From positions 62,001 through 126,000 of the forward strand of contig JANRIO010000124.1 in the NCBI GenBank assembly GCA_033764875.1: a stretch of DNA of 64,000 nucleotides, written 5' to 3'. Shown piece by piece: positions 1 through 9,105 of the stretch. A program made the position numbers and the translations under genes. How positions within the stretch are numbered: the first letter of the stretch is position 1; every line of letters starts with the position of its first letter. The notes beneath the pieces were generated by a model that made no database searches, was not told the DNA's origin, and saw only the letters and a program-made list of their open reading frames with translations. This stretch comes from AWTP1-13 sp033764875. GTDB lineage: Bacteria > Pseudomonadota > Alphaproteobacteria > Rhizobiales > Hyphomicrobiaceae.

Positions 1-1
1 G

Positions 2-118
2 GTCACGCTGGTGTTGCTGATCCTCGTCAAGCTGATCGTCGGCCTGCGTCCGGGCATCGATCAGGAGCGCGAGGGTCTCGATCTCGTCGACCACGGCGAG
101 CGCGCCTACAACTACTGA
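2..118 (+). CDS. amt: Ammonium transporter, C-terminal end (partial)
   Basis: Only the last 38 codons lie in the window; the frame is open to the left edge. The visible end has half of a last membrane helix (VTLVLLILVKLIVGLR) followed by a charged cytosolic tail ending GERAYNY. That pattern (short tail with E-x-EGLD-x-x-x-HGE) is typical of Amt/MEP ammonium channels, which gate NH4+/NH3 passage through a trimeric inner-membrane pore. A second, complete Amt lies at 7707-8957 on the other strand with a different tail. The call rests on the tail alone, so it is probable rather than certain. Confidence 0.72.
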   Translation, partial: VTLVLLILVKLIVGLRPGIDQEREGLDLVDHGERAYNY

Positions 119-196
119 TCCGGTTCTGCCTGCGGCGGGCCTGCGCTCCATCGGGTCCGCCGCAAACTGAGCGCACCATCCCCGGTTGTGCTCCTG

Positions 197-230
197 ACGC
201 CCGAGGCGCAAGCTTCGGGCGCCTTTTTTT
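197..230 (+). terminator. Rho-independent terminator after amt
   Basis: A GC-rich stem (CGCCCGA at 199-205 pairing with TCGGGCG at 215-221) is followed by an uninterrupted run of seven T at 224-230. It sits about 80 nt after the amt stop on the same strand and before the converging L,D-transpeptidase gene, so it should end the amt transcript. Confidence 0.75.
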
Positions 231-262
231 GCCCCGCGCCCGTCCCGAGGTGATCGCCGCGC

Positions 263-802
263 TCAGCGGCCGATGCGCACCCGCGTGCCCGGGCGCATCA
301 GGCGGGCCGCCTTGATCAGGTCCCGCAGGCCGAGTGCGACGCACCCCTCCGTCGGCGACAGATCCGGTCGCGCCACGTGCATGAAGATGGCGCTGCCCCG
401 CCCCCTGGCGCGCGGCATATCGTTGTAGCCGAGCACCAGCACGAGATCGTAGAGGCCGTCGCTCCGCCACAGGCGCTCGGCGCTCGCCGGATAGGGATGC
501 CGCACGGGTCTGTTGTAGTTGCCGTCCGCCGGTGCGTCGCACCAGCCGTCGCGCGGCTGCAATGGCCGCACGGCCAGGCCCAGCGGCGGCCGCCGGATGC
601 GGTCGGCGCGATAGTACGCGCACCGCACGGGCCAGCTGCCGCGCGGGCTCGCGCCGTCCCCTTCCCGCTTGCGCGCGGCGATGCCGCCGCGGCCGATCGC
701 GCACGGCAGCCTCAGATTGCCGATTGCGACCACCCCCCGCCGCGCCGCGCCGGAGACCGCGTGCACGCGCGCCATCGGCCGTTTCACTCCGCGGTCCGTC
801 AC
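263..802 (-). CDS. L,D-transpeptidase (YkuD) family protein
   Basis: 179 residues from a GTG at 802; an ATG at 775 (MARVHAVSG) is an alternative start. The YkuD catalytic signature is visible near the C terminus: a His in FMHVARPDL around residue 142 and the nucleophilic Cys in SPTEGCVAL around residue 154. Upstream are GRGG, KREGDGASPRG and YYRADR, which recur in a compact alphaproteobacterial subfamily. YkuD enzymes make 3-3 crosslinks in peptidoglycan or attach proteins to it, using Cys as acyl carrier. No signal peptide is evident, which is usual for this short subfamily and leaves its cellular location and exact substrate open. The gene stands alone. Confidence 0.85.
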   Translation of the reverse strand: MTDRGVKRPMARVHAVSGAARRGVVAIGNLRLPCAIGRGGIAARKREGDGASPRGSWPVRCAYYRADRIRRPPLGLAVRPLQPRDGWCDAPADGNYNRPVRHPYPASAERLWRSDGLYDLVLVLGYNDMPRARGRGSAIFMHVARPDLSPTEGCVALGLRDLIKAARLMRPGTRVRIGR

Positions 803-963
803 GTGAGCTGACCTCGAGGCCGTCCGTCAGTGCCCGTTCGCAACAAATTGATTACGCGGCTCCAACACTTGCGTCTTGGATGCAGCGTACGCAAGGTGAT
901 TCCCTCAGGGTCGGACCTGCACTACACTGTGCGTCAAGCCAACACGTGAGCTGGAGCTGCTGC

Positions 964-1650
964 ATGACAACGGCGCGCAAGATTCTCATCGTCGACGACG
1001 ACGAGGACCTGCGTGAGTCCCTCAAGGACCAGTTGGCGCTGCATGACGAGTTCGAGGTGGTGGCCGCCGGCACTGCCTCCAAGGGCATCGACGTCGCCAA
1101 GACCGAGCATCTCGATCTGGTTCTGCTCGACGTGGGGCTCCCCGACATGGATGGCCGCGAGGCCTGCAAGCTGTTGCGCAAGACCGGTTTCAAGAGCCCG
1201 ATCGTCATGCTCACCGGCAACGACAGCGACGCCGACATGATCCTCGGGCTCGACTCGGGCGCCAACGACTACGTCACCAAGCCGTTCAAGTTCGCCGTCC
1301 TCCTGGCGCGGATTCGCGCCCAGCTGCGCCAGCACGAGCAGAGTGAGGACGCGGTGTTCACCATCGGGCCCTACTCCTTCAAGCCGGCGTCGAAGATCCT
1401 TGTCGACGAGAAGGGCGGCAAGATCCGCCTCACCGAGAAGGAGACGTCGATCCTCAAGTATCTCTACCGTGCCGGCGAGAAGGTAGTGACGCGCGACGTG
1501 CTGCTGCAGGAGGTGTGGGGCTACAATTCCGGCGTCACCACGCACACCCTCGAGACCCACATCTATCGCCTGCGCCAGAAGATCGAGAAGGATCCGTCCA
1601 ACGCCGAGCTGCTGGTGACCGAGACCGGCGGCTACAAGCTCGTTCCCTGA
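964..1650 (+). CDS. OmpR/PhoB-family response regulator
   Basis: 228 residues. The receiver domain (about 5-118) has the acidic pocket DDDED at 11-15, phosphoacceptor Asp56 (LLDVGLP), switch Thr84 and Lys106 (YVTKPF). A winged-helix DNA-binding domain (about 128-226) follows, with LTEKETSILKYL and the recognition-helix segment THTLETHIYRLRQKI. An open frame extends far upstream, but the ATG at 964 begins exactly at the receiver. No sensor kinase gene is adjacent, so the partner is unknown. Regulators of this type sit beside cyclic-nucleotide-binding, lolA and ftsK genes in many Hyphomicrobiales, as here. Confidence 0.9.
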   Translation: MTTARKILIVDDDEDLRESLKDQLALHDEFEVVAAGTASKGIDVAKTEHLDLVLLDVGLPDMDGREACKLLRKTGFKSPIVMLTGNDSDADMILGLDSGANDYVTKPFKFAVLLARIRAQLRQHEQSEDAVFTIGPYSFKPASKILVDEKGGKIRLTEKETSILKYLYRAGEKVVTRDVLLQEVWGYNSGVTTHTLETHIYRLRQKIEKDPSNAELLVTETGGYKLVP

Positions 1651-1862
1651 TGCCGCGGCGGCGGCGCCTGCCGCCGCAGTTTTTTGCAGAGCTTATCCCA
1701 ATCGGTGCACGCAATTCGTCAATGGCGTTTTCCGTTTGCGTGGAGCAGCTTGCCTTCCCTCGCGCGGGATTGCCGAAGGTTGCGCCCGCCCCGCACTGGA
1801 CCCCTCCGGCCGAATCGACCGAGGCTTCCCGCATCAGATGTAGCTTTCAGCGGGTGCTCGCC

Positions 1863-2375
1863 ATGTCCGTCGACCGTATCACCACGCCACTCCAGCGCGT
1901 GGCCCTGTTTGCCAGTCTCAAGCCTCACCAGCTCGAGGAGATCGCGCTGCGCGCCGAGAAGCTCCGCTTCCGCGCGGGCGACGTCATCTCCCACCGCGGC
2001 GCCCCTGCCGACGGTGCCTACCTGATCGTCTCTGGCCAGGCCGAATGCCTGGACGGCCAGGGCGGTGTGGAGCGCGAGCCCATCGACGAGGGCTCCATCA
2101 TCGGCGAGATGGCGATGCTGATCGATCACGAGTATCGCTCGACCGTCGTCGCGCGCGATCGCGTGCTCTGCCTGAAGATCAACCGTGCCACCCTGGTCCA
2201 GCAGATGCTCGAGGACCCCACGGTGGCCGACAGTCTGCACGAGGAGATGACCCGGCGTCTGCGCCGCACGGCCGAGGAGCTGCGCCGCATCGATGCCGTG
2301 CTCGCCAACAGCTGGTCGGGTCCGCCGCCTGCATCCGGTGGCGGCTTCGAGGGGCACGCGGGCGCGCGCGCCTGA
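1863..2375 (+). CDS. Cyclic nucleotide-binding domain protein, no DNA-binding domain
   Basis: 170 residues from ATG 1863. Residues about 12-130 form a cNMP-binding domain: RGAPADGAYLIVSGQAE, GSIIGEMAML and the phosphate-cassette-like segment HEYRSTVVA with its Arg. Unlike Crp/Fnr, no helix-turn-helix follows; the C terminus is a charged helix (EEMTRRLRRTAEELRRI) and a Gly-rich tail. It may therefore sense a nucleotide and act by protein contact, or be a ligand-free relic. It is co-directional with the response regulator about 210 nt upstream. Whether it binds cAMP or cGMP cannot be read from the sequence. Confidence 0.85.
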   Translation: MSVDRITTPLQRVALFASLKPHQLEEIALRAEKLRFRAGDVISHRGAPADGAYLIVSGQAECLDGQGGVEREPIDEGSIIGEMAMLIDHEYRSTVVARDRVLCLKINRATLVQQMLEDPTVADSLHEEMTRRLRRTAEELRRIDAVLANSWSGPPPASGGGFEGHAGARA

Positions 2376-2741
2376 GGCGTCACATTGCGGTGCCTCTATT
2401 GTGCGATGTTCAATCCAGGAAATGAGAGCGCCCAGCCCCGGGGGAGGAGCTGGGCGCAATAGCGCGTCAAGCGCATGGTGCCGGGAGGGAAGCCGGCACC
2501 CAGGGTGCGTCTTCGGCTAGACGGGGGGCACTGCCGATGGAGTCAGACGACACCCTGTCCCAACACATAATGCCCCTTCGTCCCAGCACAACGGCAAACT
2601 GGGGCGTTCACGAAAATGTTACGGATTATTTCGATTGCTGAGGCTGTGCCGATCTTGACAGATCGGCGCGCTTGGGCAGGTGATTCGCAAAGTGATCAAT
2701 GACTTAGCGCGCGTCCTTGCGAACGGGCGCTAAACGCGTGT
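2376..2741. other. Intergenic region with several stem-loops
   Basis: No gene is seen between the cNMP-binding gene and lolA, which converge here. It holds four inverted repeats. GCGCCCAGC (2428-2436) pairs with GCTGGGCGC (2449-2457). GGTGCCGG and CCGGCACC form a stem near 2478-2503. GCCGATCT (2648-2655) pairs with AGATCGGC (2660-2667). An imperfect 10-bp stem spans 2705-2732, just beyond the lolA stop, and could end the lolA transcript. None has a strong T-run. The middle (2590-2640) is AT-richer than its surroundings. Confidence 0.55.
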
Positions 2742-3461
2742 TCACTGGAGCTTCCTCAGGCCGATCGGCATCGCCTTGAACAGGCCCGGGTCCAGGTCCT
2801 CGGTCTTGGCCAAGTCTTGCAGCTCTATGCGCGTGTCGAGCCCCTGGGCATCGGTGGTCACCCACTCCTTGAGCTCGATGTTCGGCTTCTTGCCGAGGAA
2901 CAGCTTGATCTTGCCGACGGTGTCGGGGCTCTTGTCCTGCAGCGTGACCACGATCACGTCGTCGACCTCCTGCAGGTCGAGGATCTTCGCGTCGCGCACC
3001 AGGTCCACATCCTTGCGCAGCAGCACTCGGAACGGCGTCTGGTCGATGCTGTACTGCTCCTCGTTGTTGAGGTCGTAATCCTGCACGCGCAGGTAGTCGC
3101 CATCCGAGATGATCACGAGCTTGCTGGGGGAGGCATAGTCGAAGCGGAATCGCCCCGGGCGCTTGACGAAGAACTTGCCGCGCGAGCGCTTGTTGTCGGC
3201 TGCCGTCTGGATGAAGTTGCCCTTGAGGTCCGGCAGGTCGCGGAAGTAGGCGTTCACCTTTTGGATCAAGTCCATCTGCTTCTTGTCGAGCTCGACGCCG
3301 CCATCCCCGTCCTTGGTGACGCTGCTGCTCCAGTTCGATCCGATGCCGACCGGGTTGGGCGCGGCCTTCTTGGCATCCTGCGCCCGTGCACCCGCGTGCG
3401 GTACCGCGGCCGCACCGATCACTGCGACGAGCGCCGCCAGCGCCGTCAGACGAAGCTTCAT
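2742..3461 (-). CDS. lolA: Outer-membrane lipoprotein carrier protein LolA
   Basis: 239 residues from ATG 3461, preceded by a GGGGGT ribosome-binding stretch; the longer upstream frame has no support. Residues 1-28 are a signal peptide (MKLRLTALAALVAVIGAAA). The rest matches the periplasmic LolA fold: YFRDLPDLKGNFIQTAADN, then KRSRGKFFVKRPGRFRFDY, the segment conserved in LolA where the hydrophobic lipid cavity is built. LolA takes lipoproteins released by LolCDE and carries them across the periplasm to the outer membrane. It follows ftsK on the same strand after a gap of 271 nt. In many relatives an exonuclease III gene (xthA) follows lolA; it is absent here. Confidence 0.92.
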   Translation of the reverse strand: MKLRLTALAALVAVIGAAAVPHAGARAQDAKKAAPNPVGIGSNWSSSVTKDGDGGVELDKKQMDLIQKVNAYFRDLPDLKGNFIQTAADNKRSRGKFFVKRPGRFRFDYASPSKLVIISDGDYLRVQDYDLNNEEQYSIDQTPFRVLLRKDVDLVRDAKILDLQEVDDVIVVTLQDKSPDTVGKIKLFLGKKPNIELKEWVTTDAQGLDTRIELQDLAKTEDLDPGLFKAMPIGLRKLQ

Positions 3462-3732
3462 GAAGGGACCCCCAATTCGCGCGGTGTGGTGAAGGCCGGT
3501 GCCTTTGCCCCGGCTACGAATCATGCCCCGACATTGGGACGAGAATGTGTACATTGTAGTGGCATCCCATCCCCCCGCAAGCGCTGTCGCCTGCCTTTCC
3601 CGGGCATAAAGTGCCGCCCAGCGGCCCGCTGCCCGCTGCCGCCAAGTGCTTGAGAGATAAGGAGAGGTGCAGGCCGCCTGGGGCCAGAGGCCGCACCCGG
3701 TCCGCGTCCACGTCCGGGGCCTGCGGCCGGCC

Positions 3733-6237
3733 TCAGGGCCCGGGTCGAAGAATGGGGCGGCGCCCCTGTGGCCCGGCGGGCCCAATCAGGCCCTCGTCCT
3801 CCATCCGCTCGATCAAGTCGGCGGCGCGGTTGTAGCCGATGCCCAGGCGGCGCTGGATGTAGCTCGTCGAGGCCTTGCCGTCCTCCACCACCAGGCGCAC
3901 CGCCCGCGCGTAGAGATCCGCGTCCCCCTCGCCCCGCGCCTCGCCGTCGCCGGCACCGTCCGCCTCCGCCTCCTCCGGCGCCTCGGTGATGCCCGTCACG
4001 TACTGCGGCGCGCCCTGCGCGGCCAGGAAGCGCGAGATCGCCTCGACCTCCTCGTCGGCCACGAACGGCCCGTGCACACGCAGCGAGCGCCCGTTGCCGC
4101 CCCAGAACAGCATGTCGCCCTGGCCGAGCAGGTGCTCCGCGCCCTGCTCGTTGAGGATGGTGCGGCTGTCGAACTTGGAGGCCACCTTGAAGCTGATGCG
4201 GGTCGGGAAATTGGCCTTGATGGTGCCGGTGATGACGTCGACCGACGGCCGCTGCGTGGCCATGATCAGGTGGATGCCGGCTGCGCGCGCCTTCTGCGCC
4301 AGCCTCTGCACGGCGAACTCCACCTCCTTGCCTGCCACCATCATCAGGTCGGCGAACTCGTCGATCACCACCACGATGTAGGGCATGTGCACGAGGTCGG
4401 CGTCGCCGCCGAGCTGCCGCGCCTCGTCCTTCAGCCGTGCGTTGAAGGCATCGATGTTGCGCACGGCGAGCTTGGCCATCCGCCTGTAGCGCTCCTCCAT
4501 CTCGCCGACGACCCAGTTGAGCGCGTTCACCGCCGCCTGCGGCTCCGTCACCACCGGGCACAGCAAGTGCGGGATGCCGTTGTAGACCGACAGCTCCAGC
4601 ATCTTCGGATCGATCATGATCATCCGGCACTGCTGCGGGCTCATCTTGTAGACCAGCGACAGGATCATGGTGTTGATGCCGACCGACTTGCCCGAGCCGG
4701 TCGTGCCGGCGACCAGCAGGTGCGGCATGCGGGCGAGATCGCTGAACACGGGCGTGCCCGAGATGGTCTTGCCCAGCACCAGCGGCAGCGCCGCCTCCGT
4801 CGTCGCGAAGGCCTCCGTCTCGATCAGCTCGCGCAGCACCACCGTCTCGCGCCGGGCGTTGGGCATCTCGATGCCGATGGCATTGCGCCCCTGCACCACG
4901 GCGACGCGCACCGACTGCGCGCTCATGGCCCGCGCGATGTCCTCGGCGAGGTTGATGACGCGGGACGACTTCACCCCGCGCGCCGGCTCGAACTCGAACA
5001 GCGTCACCACCGGGCCGGGATTGATCTCCTTGATCTCCCCGCGCACGCCGAAGTCCGACAGCACCTCGACCAGCATGCGCGCCCGCTCGGCGAGCGCCGC
5101 GGGTGCCACGTCGGGCCCCGGCTTGGCGTTGGCGGGCCGGCGCAGCAGGCTCACCTGCGGCCGCGCGTAGGGATCGGCCGCGACCGCGGGCGGCGCCGGT
5201 TGCGGCTCCGCATGCGCTGCCTCGTGCAGGGTATCCGGCAGCAGCTCAACCGCAGGCATGGCATGGTTCGCCTGCGCCATGTCCATGCCGCCGGGGGCGA
5301 AGCGCCGGGCGATGCTGACGCTCTCGTGCTCCGTGGTGTGGTCGAAGTGCGGCTCGCCTGCGCGATCGGTGCCGAAGTGCGGCTCGAGCCTCTCGGCCGC
5401 GTGCAGGGGCGCCTGCGCAGCGCTCGCCGGCCGCGGCATGATCGCCGTCGGCGGGTTGAGGAACGGCTCGGCCTCGTGCAGCGCCGGTGCCGCCATGAAG
5501 ACCGGCTCGTGCCGCTCCATCGTCGCTGCCGTCGGCTGCGGCTCGGTCTTGCGGACGATTGGCGTCAGCAGCGGCTCGCCGCGCGCGCGTGCCACGTCGG
5601 CGATGCCCCGCACGACGCGCGCGCAAGCCACCAGCGTGCCCCGCACGTCGAAGTCGAGGATCATGCGGATGTCTTGCTGCGTCAGCCCGAGGCTGCTGAT
5701 CAGCAGCATCAGCCCGCCGGCGAAGAAGAACAGGCCGCTCGCGGCCGGCGCCGTGGCGGGATTGATGAAGCCGGTGAGGCCGATGCCGGCCTTCAGCGCC
5801 TTGTCGCCGAGGAAGCCGCCCATGCCGTGGCTCAGCGGCCATCCGGCGGCCACCGGCAGCGCCGCGATCGCGCCGGCCAGCAGCACCACCGCGGCCGGCG
5901 CCATGGCGATCTTCGGCCGTGCCTTGTCGAGCTTGCCGCGCGTGATCATCTCGAGCGACCAGAACGCGGGCGGCAGCAGCAGCAGCGGCGCGGCCAGCCC
6001 CAGCATCTGCATAAGGAGATCGGAGATGACGGCCCCGACCGGGCCGAGAAGGTTGCGCGTCGCCCCGCTCGCCGTGTGTGCGAGGCTGGGGTCGCCGATC
6101 GACCAGGTGATCAGGCAGACGCTCGCCAGCCCGCAGGCCGCGAGCAGCGCTAGGCCTGCGATCTTGCAGGCAGAGGCCTGCAGCCACTCCGCAATGGAGG
6201 GCGCGGCCGTCTGGGATGTTCCGCCTTGATACGCCAT
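3733..6237 (-). CDS. ftsK: DNA translocase FtsK
   Basis: 834 residues, normal for alphaproteobacteria. About four membrane helices occupy residues 20-185 (for example IAGLALLAACGLASVCLITW), followed by a variable linker to about residue 370. The RecA-like motor carries Walker A GTTGSGKSVG near residue 510 and Walker B YIVVVIDEFADLM near 620, then ATQRPSVDVITGTIKANFP. The C-terminal winged-helix gamma domain (about 765-834, SYIQRRLGIGYNRAADLIERM) reads KOPS sites. FtsK sits at the division septum and pumps chromosome termini for XerCD dimer resolution. A long open frame on the opposite strand is only a GC-rich shadow. Confidence 0.97.
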   Translation of the reverse strand: MAYQGGTSQTAAPSIAEWLQASACKIAGLALLAACGLASVCLITWSIGDPSLAHTASGATRNLLGPVGAVISDLLMQMLGLAAPLLLLPPAFWSLEMITRGKLDKARPKIAMAPAAVVLLAGAIAALPVAAGWPLSHGMGGFLGDKALKAGIGLTGFINPATAPAASGLFFFAGGLMLLISSLGLTQQDIRMILDFDVRGTLVACARVVRGIADVARARGEPLLTPIVRKTEPQPTAATMERHEPVFMAAPALHEAEPFLNPPTAIMPRPASAAQAPLHAAERLEPHFGTDRAGEPHFDHTTEHESVSIARRFAPGGMDMAQANHAMPAVELLPDTLHEAAHAEPQPAPPAVAADPYARPQVSLLRRPANAKPGPDVAPAALAERARMLVEVLSDFGVRGEIKEINPGPVVTLFEFEPARGVKSSRVINLAEDIARAMSAQSVRVAVVQGRNAIGIEMPNARRETVVLRELIETEAFATTEAALPLVLGKTISGTPVFSDLARMPHLLVAGTTGSGKSVGINTMILSLVYKMSPQQCRMIMIDPKMLELSVYNGIPHLLCPVVTEPQAAVNALNWVVGEMEERYRRMAKLAVRNIDAFNARLKDEARQLGGDADLVHMPYIVVVIDEFADLMMVAGKEVEFAVQRLAQKARAAGIHLIMATQRPSVDVITGTIKANFPTRISFKVASKFDSRTILNEQGAEHLLGQGDMLFWGGNGRSLRVHGPFVADEEVEAISRFLAAQGAPQYVTGITEAPEEAEADGAGDGEARGEGDADLYARAVRLVVEDGKASTSYIQRRLGIGYNRAADLIERMEDEGLIGPAGPQGRRPILRPGP

Positions 6238-6253
6238 ACGCCTGAGGCGTTAC

Positions 6254-7474
6254 TCACGCCGCAAATTGCACCAACCGTTCGAGCGCCTCCTGGATGGAGG
6301 CGGGGTCCTGGACCAGGGCCACGCGTACGTAGTCGCGGCCCGGGTTCACGCCCGCTCTGTCCTCCTCGGCCAGATAAGCGCCCGGGATAACCCTGACACC
6401 GCTGTGTTTCCATAGGGTTAACGTGGCCTCCTCGGCCCCGCCCAAATGCGCCACGTCGAGCCACAGGAAGAACCCGCCAGCGGGCCTCGCATAGCCGAAG
6501 CGGTTGCCGAGCACCCGGTCGCAGATATCGAACTTGCCTTGGTAGGCCGCGCGGATGCGCTGCGTATGCGCGTCGTCGTCCCACACGGCGGCGGATGCGT
6601 GCTGCACCGGGCCCGGCATCTGCGGCGCCACCATGTTGCGGATCTCGGCGAGCGTTTCCAGGAAGCTGCCGTCGCCGGCCAGGAAGCCCGAGCGCAGCCC
6701 TGGCAGGTTCGAGCGCTTGGACAGCGAGTTGAACACCACGAGGTTGCGGTATCTCTCGCGCGTCTGCGCGGCGACCGTGAGCGCGCCGATGGGTGCCTCG
6801 CGCGTATAGATCTCCGAGTAGCACTCGTCGAAGAACAGCATGAAGTCGTAGGCGCGTGCCAGCTCCAGCGCCGCCTGGATGTAGGCGGGGCTGGCGACCG
6901 TGCCCTGCGGGTTGGCCGGCGAGCACACGTAGAGGCCGGCCGTGCGCGCGAGCAGCTCCGGCTCCTTTGCCAGCGCCCCGAGGTCGGGCAGGTGCCCGGT
7001 CGCCGCGGTGGCGTTGAGCATCACCGGCTCGCACTGGGTGGCGAGCGCCGCCCCGAGATAGGTCTGGTAGAAGGGATTGACGATCAGCATCACCGGCTGG
7101 CCAGCCACGCGCTTGCGCCCGACGGCCGGCAGCGCTGCGTAGAACAGCCCTTCGCGCGAGCCGTTGCAGGGCAGGATCTCGACGCCCGGGTCGATGCCGC
7201 CTTGCGGCGCAAAGCGCCGCTCGATCCAGCGCGCGATCGCCCCCTTGAGCTCGTCCGTGCCGCGGATCTTGGGATAGCTGGCGTTGGACGCGGCGGCCTC
7301 GGCGAGCTTTTCCGGCACGAATTCGGGCGGCATCTCGCGCGGATCCCCGATGGTGAGCTCGATCGGCCGGGCGTTGCCGGCCGCCACCCCGTCCAGCAGC
7401 CGCCGCGCCCGCACGAACGGCGAGATCATCGCCCCCGTCGCCAGCGCCTCCAGCCCCGCTCCGAACCTGCTCAT
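6254..7474 (-). CDS. PLP-dependent class I/II aminotransferase (DapC-like)
   Basis: 406 residues from ATG 7474. Fold-type I landmarks are present: NGSREGLFYAAL, NPFYQTYLGAA, SPANPQGTVAS, the Asp/Tyr segment FFDECYSEIY, and the PLP-anchoring Lys near residue 249 in SLSKRSNLPG, then RSGFLAGDG. Closest in pattern are aminotransferases annotated as succinyldiaminopimelate transaminase-like enzymes, which would fit the lysine/diaminopimelate branch served by asd and dapF in this window. Substrate assignment is inference. The gene starts upstream of ftsK on the same strand (16-nt gap to the ftsK start), so the two may be co-transcribed. Confidence 0.82.
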   Translation of the reverse strand: MSRFGAGLEALATGAMISPFVRARRLLDGVAAGNARPIELTIGDPREMPPEFVPEKLAEAAASNASYPKIRGTDELKGAIARWIERRFAPQGGIDPGVEILPCNGSREGLFYAALPAVGRKRVAGQPVMLIVNPFYQTYLGAALATQCEPVMLNATAATGHLPDLGALAKEPELLARTAGLYVCSPANPQGTVASPAYIQAALELARAYDFMLFFDECYSEIYTREAPIGALTVAAQTRERYRNLVVFNSLSKRSNLPGLRSGFLAGDGSFLETLAEIRNMVAPQMPGPVQHASAAVWDDDAHTQRIRAAYQGKFDICDRVLGNRFGYARPAGGFFLWLDVAHLGGAEEATLTLWKHSGVRVIPGAYLAEEDRAGVNPGRDYVRVALVQDPASIQEALERLVQFAA

Positions 7475-7524
7475 GTCGCTGACCCCTCTCGCTGGTCGTT
7501 CCCACCTCGCGCTCCTGCGCCAAG

Positions 7525-7565
7525 TCCCCTCTCCCGATGCAGCGAAGCGCAGTGGGGGAGAGGGA
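7525..7565. repeat. Intergenic palindromic element
   Basis: TCCCCTCTCCC (7525-7535) faces GGGAGAGGGA (7556-7565), 10 of 11 positions complementary, around an 18-20 nt loop. A further weaker inverted arrangement of CCCCTTG/CAAGGGG type follows at about 7577-7608. Similar C-tract/G-tract palindromes occur at 33061-33184, suggesting a dispersed extragenic repeat. It lies in the 232-nt gap between the aminotransferase start and the amt stop. Confidence 0.5.
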
Positions 7566-7706
7566 GCGGTGGTCCCCCCTTGTCCTTGCGGGAAGACGCC
7601 AAGGGGCACCCCCGACTACGGCGTTGAGTGATGGCCTGATTGGCCCGCGGCCTCAAGCGCCAACTCACCCGAGTGGCGGAAGGCGAGGCGAGCCCAGCCC
7701 CGCCCC

Positions 7707-8957
7707 TCACACCCGGCCGGTGCGCACGTCGTCCTCGGGGTTGGCGGAGATCTTGTGGATGGCGAGGTCGGCGCCCATCCGCTCCTCCTCCGCCGTCAGG
7801 CGCAGGGTCATGACCTGATCGATCACCCAGTACACGATGCTGCCGGCGACGAAGCCGTACAGCGCCCCGCCCAGGCTGCCGAACAGCTGGGCGAGGAAGC
7901 TCACTCCGCCCATGCCGCCGAAGGTCTTGAGGCCGAAGATGCCGCAGGCGATGCCGCCCCACAGCCCGCACAGGCCGTGCAGCGGCCACACGCCCAGCAC
8001 GTCGTCGAGCTTCCAGCGCTGCGCCATCACCTGGAACATCACGACGAAGATCACGCCGGCGGCGCCGCCCACGATCAGCGCCCCCAGGGGGTGCATCACG
8101 TCCGAGCCCGCGCACACCGCCACGAGCCCTGCGAGCGCGCCGTTGTGGATGAAGCCGGGGTCGCCCTCGCCCGCGATCAGCGCCGCGATGATGCCGCCGC
8201 ACATGGCCATCAGCGAGTTGATGGCCACGAGCCCGGTCACGCTTTTCAGGCTCTGCGCGCTCATCACGTTGAAGCCGAACCAGCCCACGCACAGCATCCA
8301 CGATCCCATGGCGAGCCACGGCAGCGACGAGGGCGGGATGCCGAGCGCCCGGCCCTTGTCGAAGCGGCCCCGGCGCGCGCCGAGCTGGCGCACGGCGGCA
8401 AGGCCCATGAACCCGCCGACCGCGTGCACCACGATGGAGCCGGCGAAGTCGTGGAACTCGGCACCCAGGATGTAGCCGAAGAAGCCTTCCTGCAGGCCGA
8501 AATTCTTGTTCCACACGAGGCCTTCGAAGAACGGGTAGAACGCGCCCACGATCAGCGCCGTGGCCACGCACTGCGGTGCAAAGCGCGCGCGCTCGGCGAT
8601 ACCGCCGGAGATGATCGCCGGCACCGCCGCGGCGAAGGTCGCGAGGAAGAAGAACTTGACCAGCGTGAAGCCCTGCGGGTCGAAGCCGCGCGCCGCCCCG
8701 CTGATCTCCTCGGCGCTGGCGAAGAAGCTGATGCCGTAGGCGATCCAGAATCCCACGAAGAAGTAGACGAGCGTCGAGATCGCGAAATCGACCAGGATCT
8801 TGCACAGGGCGTTGACCTGGTTCTTGTGCCGCACCGTGCCGGCCTCGAGGAAGGCGAAGCCGCCGTGCATGGCGAACACGAGGATGGCGCCCACCAGCAC
8901 GAACAGGACGTCGGCCCCTGCCTGCAGGCCGGCCAAGCTTTTCTCCACCTCGCCCAT
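7707..8957 (-). CDS. amt: Ammonium transporter Amt
   Basis: 416 residues with about eleven membrane helices. Recognisable Amt segments are FVLVGAILVFAMHGGFAFLEAGTV, split here as the first helix with AFLEAG, and later DFAGSIVVHAVGG, which holds the conserved pore-lining Asp and one of the twin pore histidines, plus WFGFNVMSA and HGLCGLWGG with the second His region. Amt forms a trimeric inner-membrane NH4+ channel usually gated by a PII protein (GlnK). No glnK gene lies beside it, which departs from the usual glnK-amt operon. Its tail (ISANPEDDVRTGRV) differs from the amt fragment at the left edge, so these are paralogs, not copies. Confidence 0.95.
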   Translation of the reverse strand: MGEVEKSLAGLQAGADVLFVLVGAILVFAMHGGFAFLEAGTVRHKNQVNALCKILVDFAISTLVYFFVGFWIAYGISFFASAEEISGAARGFDPQGFTLVKFFFLATFAAAVPAIISGGIAERARFAPQCVATALIVGAFYPFFEGLVWNKNFGLQEGFFGYILGAEFHDFAGSIVVHAVGGFMGLAAVRQLGARRGRFDKGRALGIPPSSLPWLAMGSWMLCVGWFGFNVMSAQSLKSVTGLVAINSLMAMCGGIIAALIAGEGDPGFIHNGALAGLVAVCAGSDVMHPLGALIVGGAAGVIFVVMFQVMAQRWKLDDVLGVWPLHGLCGLWGGIACGIFGLKTFGGMGGVSFLAQLFGSLGGALYGFVAGSIVYWVIDQVMTLRLTAEEERMGADLAIHKISANPEDDVRTGRV

Positions 8958-9105
8958 GCTCTCTCCTCGTGGCGTGCCGGTCTTTGCGGCGCCGGCTGGC
9001 GACTGCGCAAGGTATAGGCAGAAGCCGCGCGCGGGCTGTCAAGTGAAAGCTGAGCCGAAAACTTCAGAAGACTGAAGAAAAACAGCAAATCCGGCAATGC
9101 TGCGG

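Noticed and set aside
3667..6153. 828-codon open frame on the plus strand
   Set aside because: It lies wholly opposite ftsK, is full of His/Arg/Leu-rich low-complexity sequence and shows no domain; a shadow of high-GC coding DNA.
7525..7608. Clustered palindromes considered as a CRISPR array
   Set aside because: Only two dissimilar hairpins, no repeated unit with unique spacers, no cas genes.
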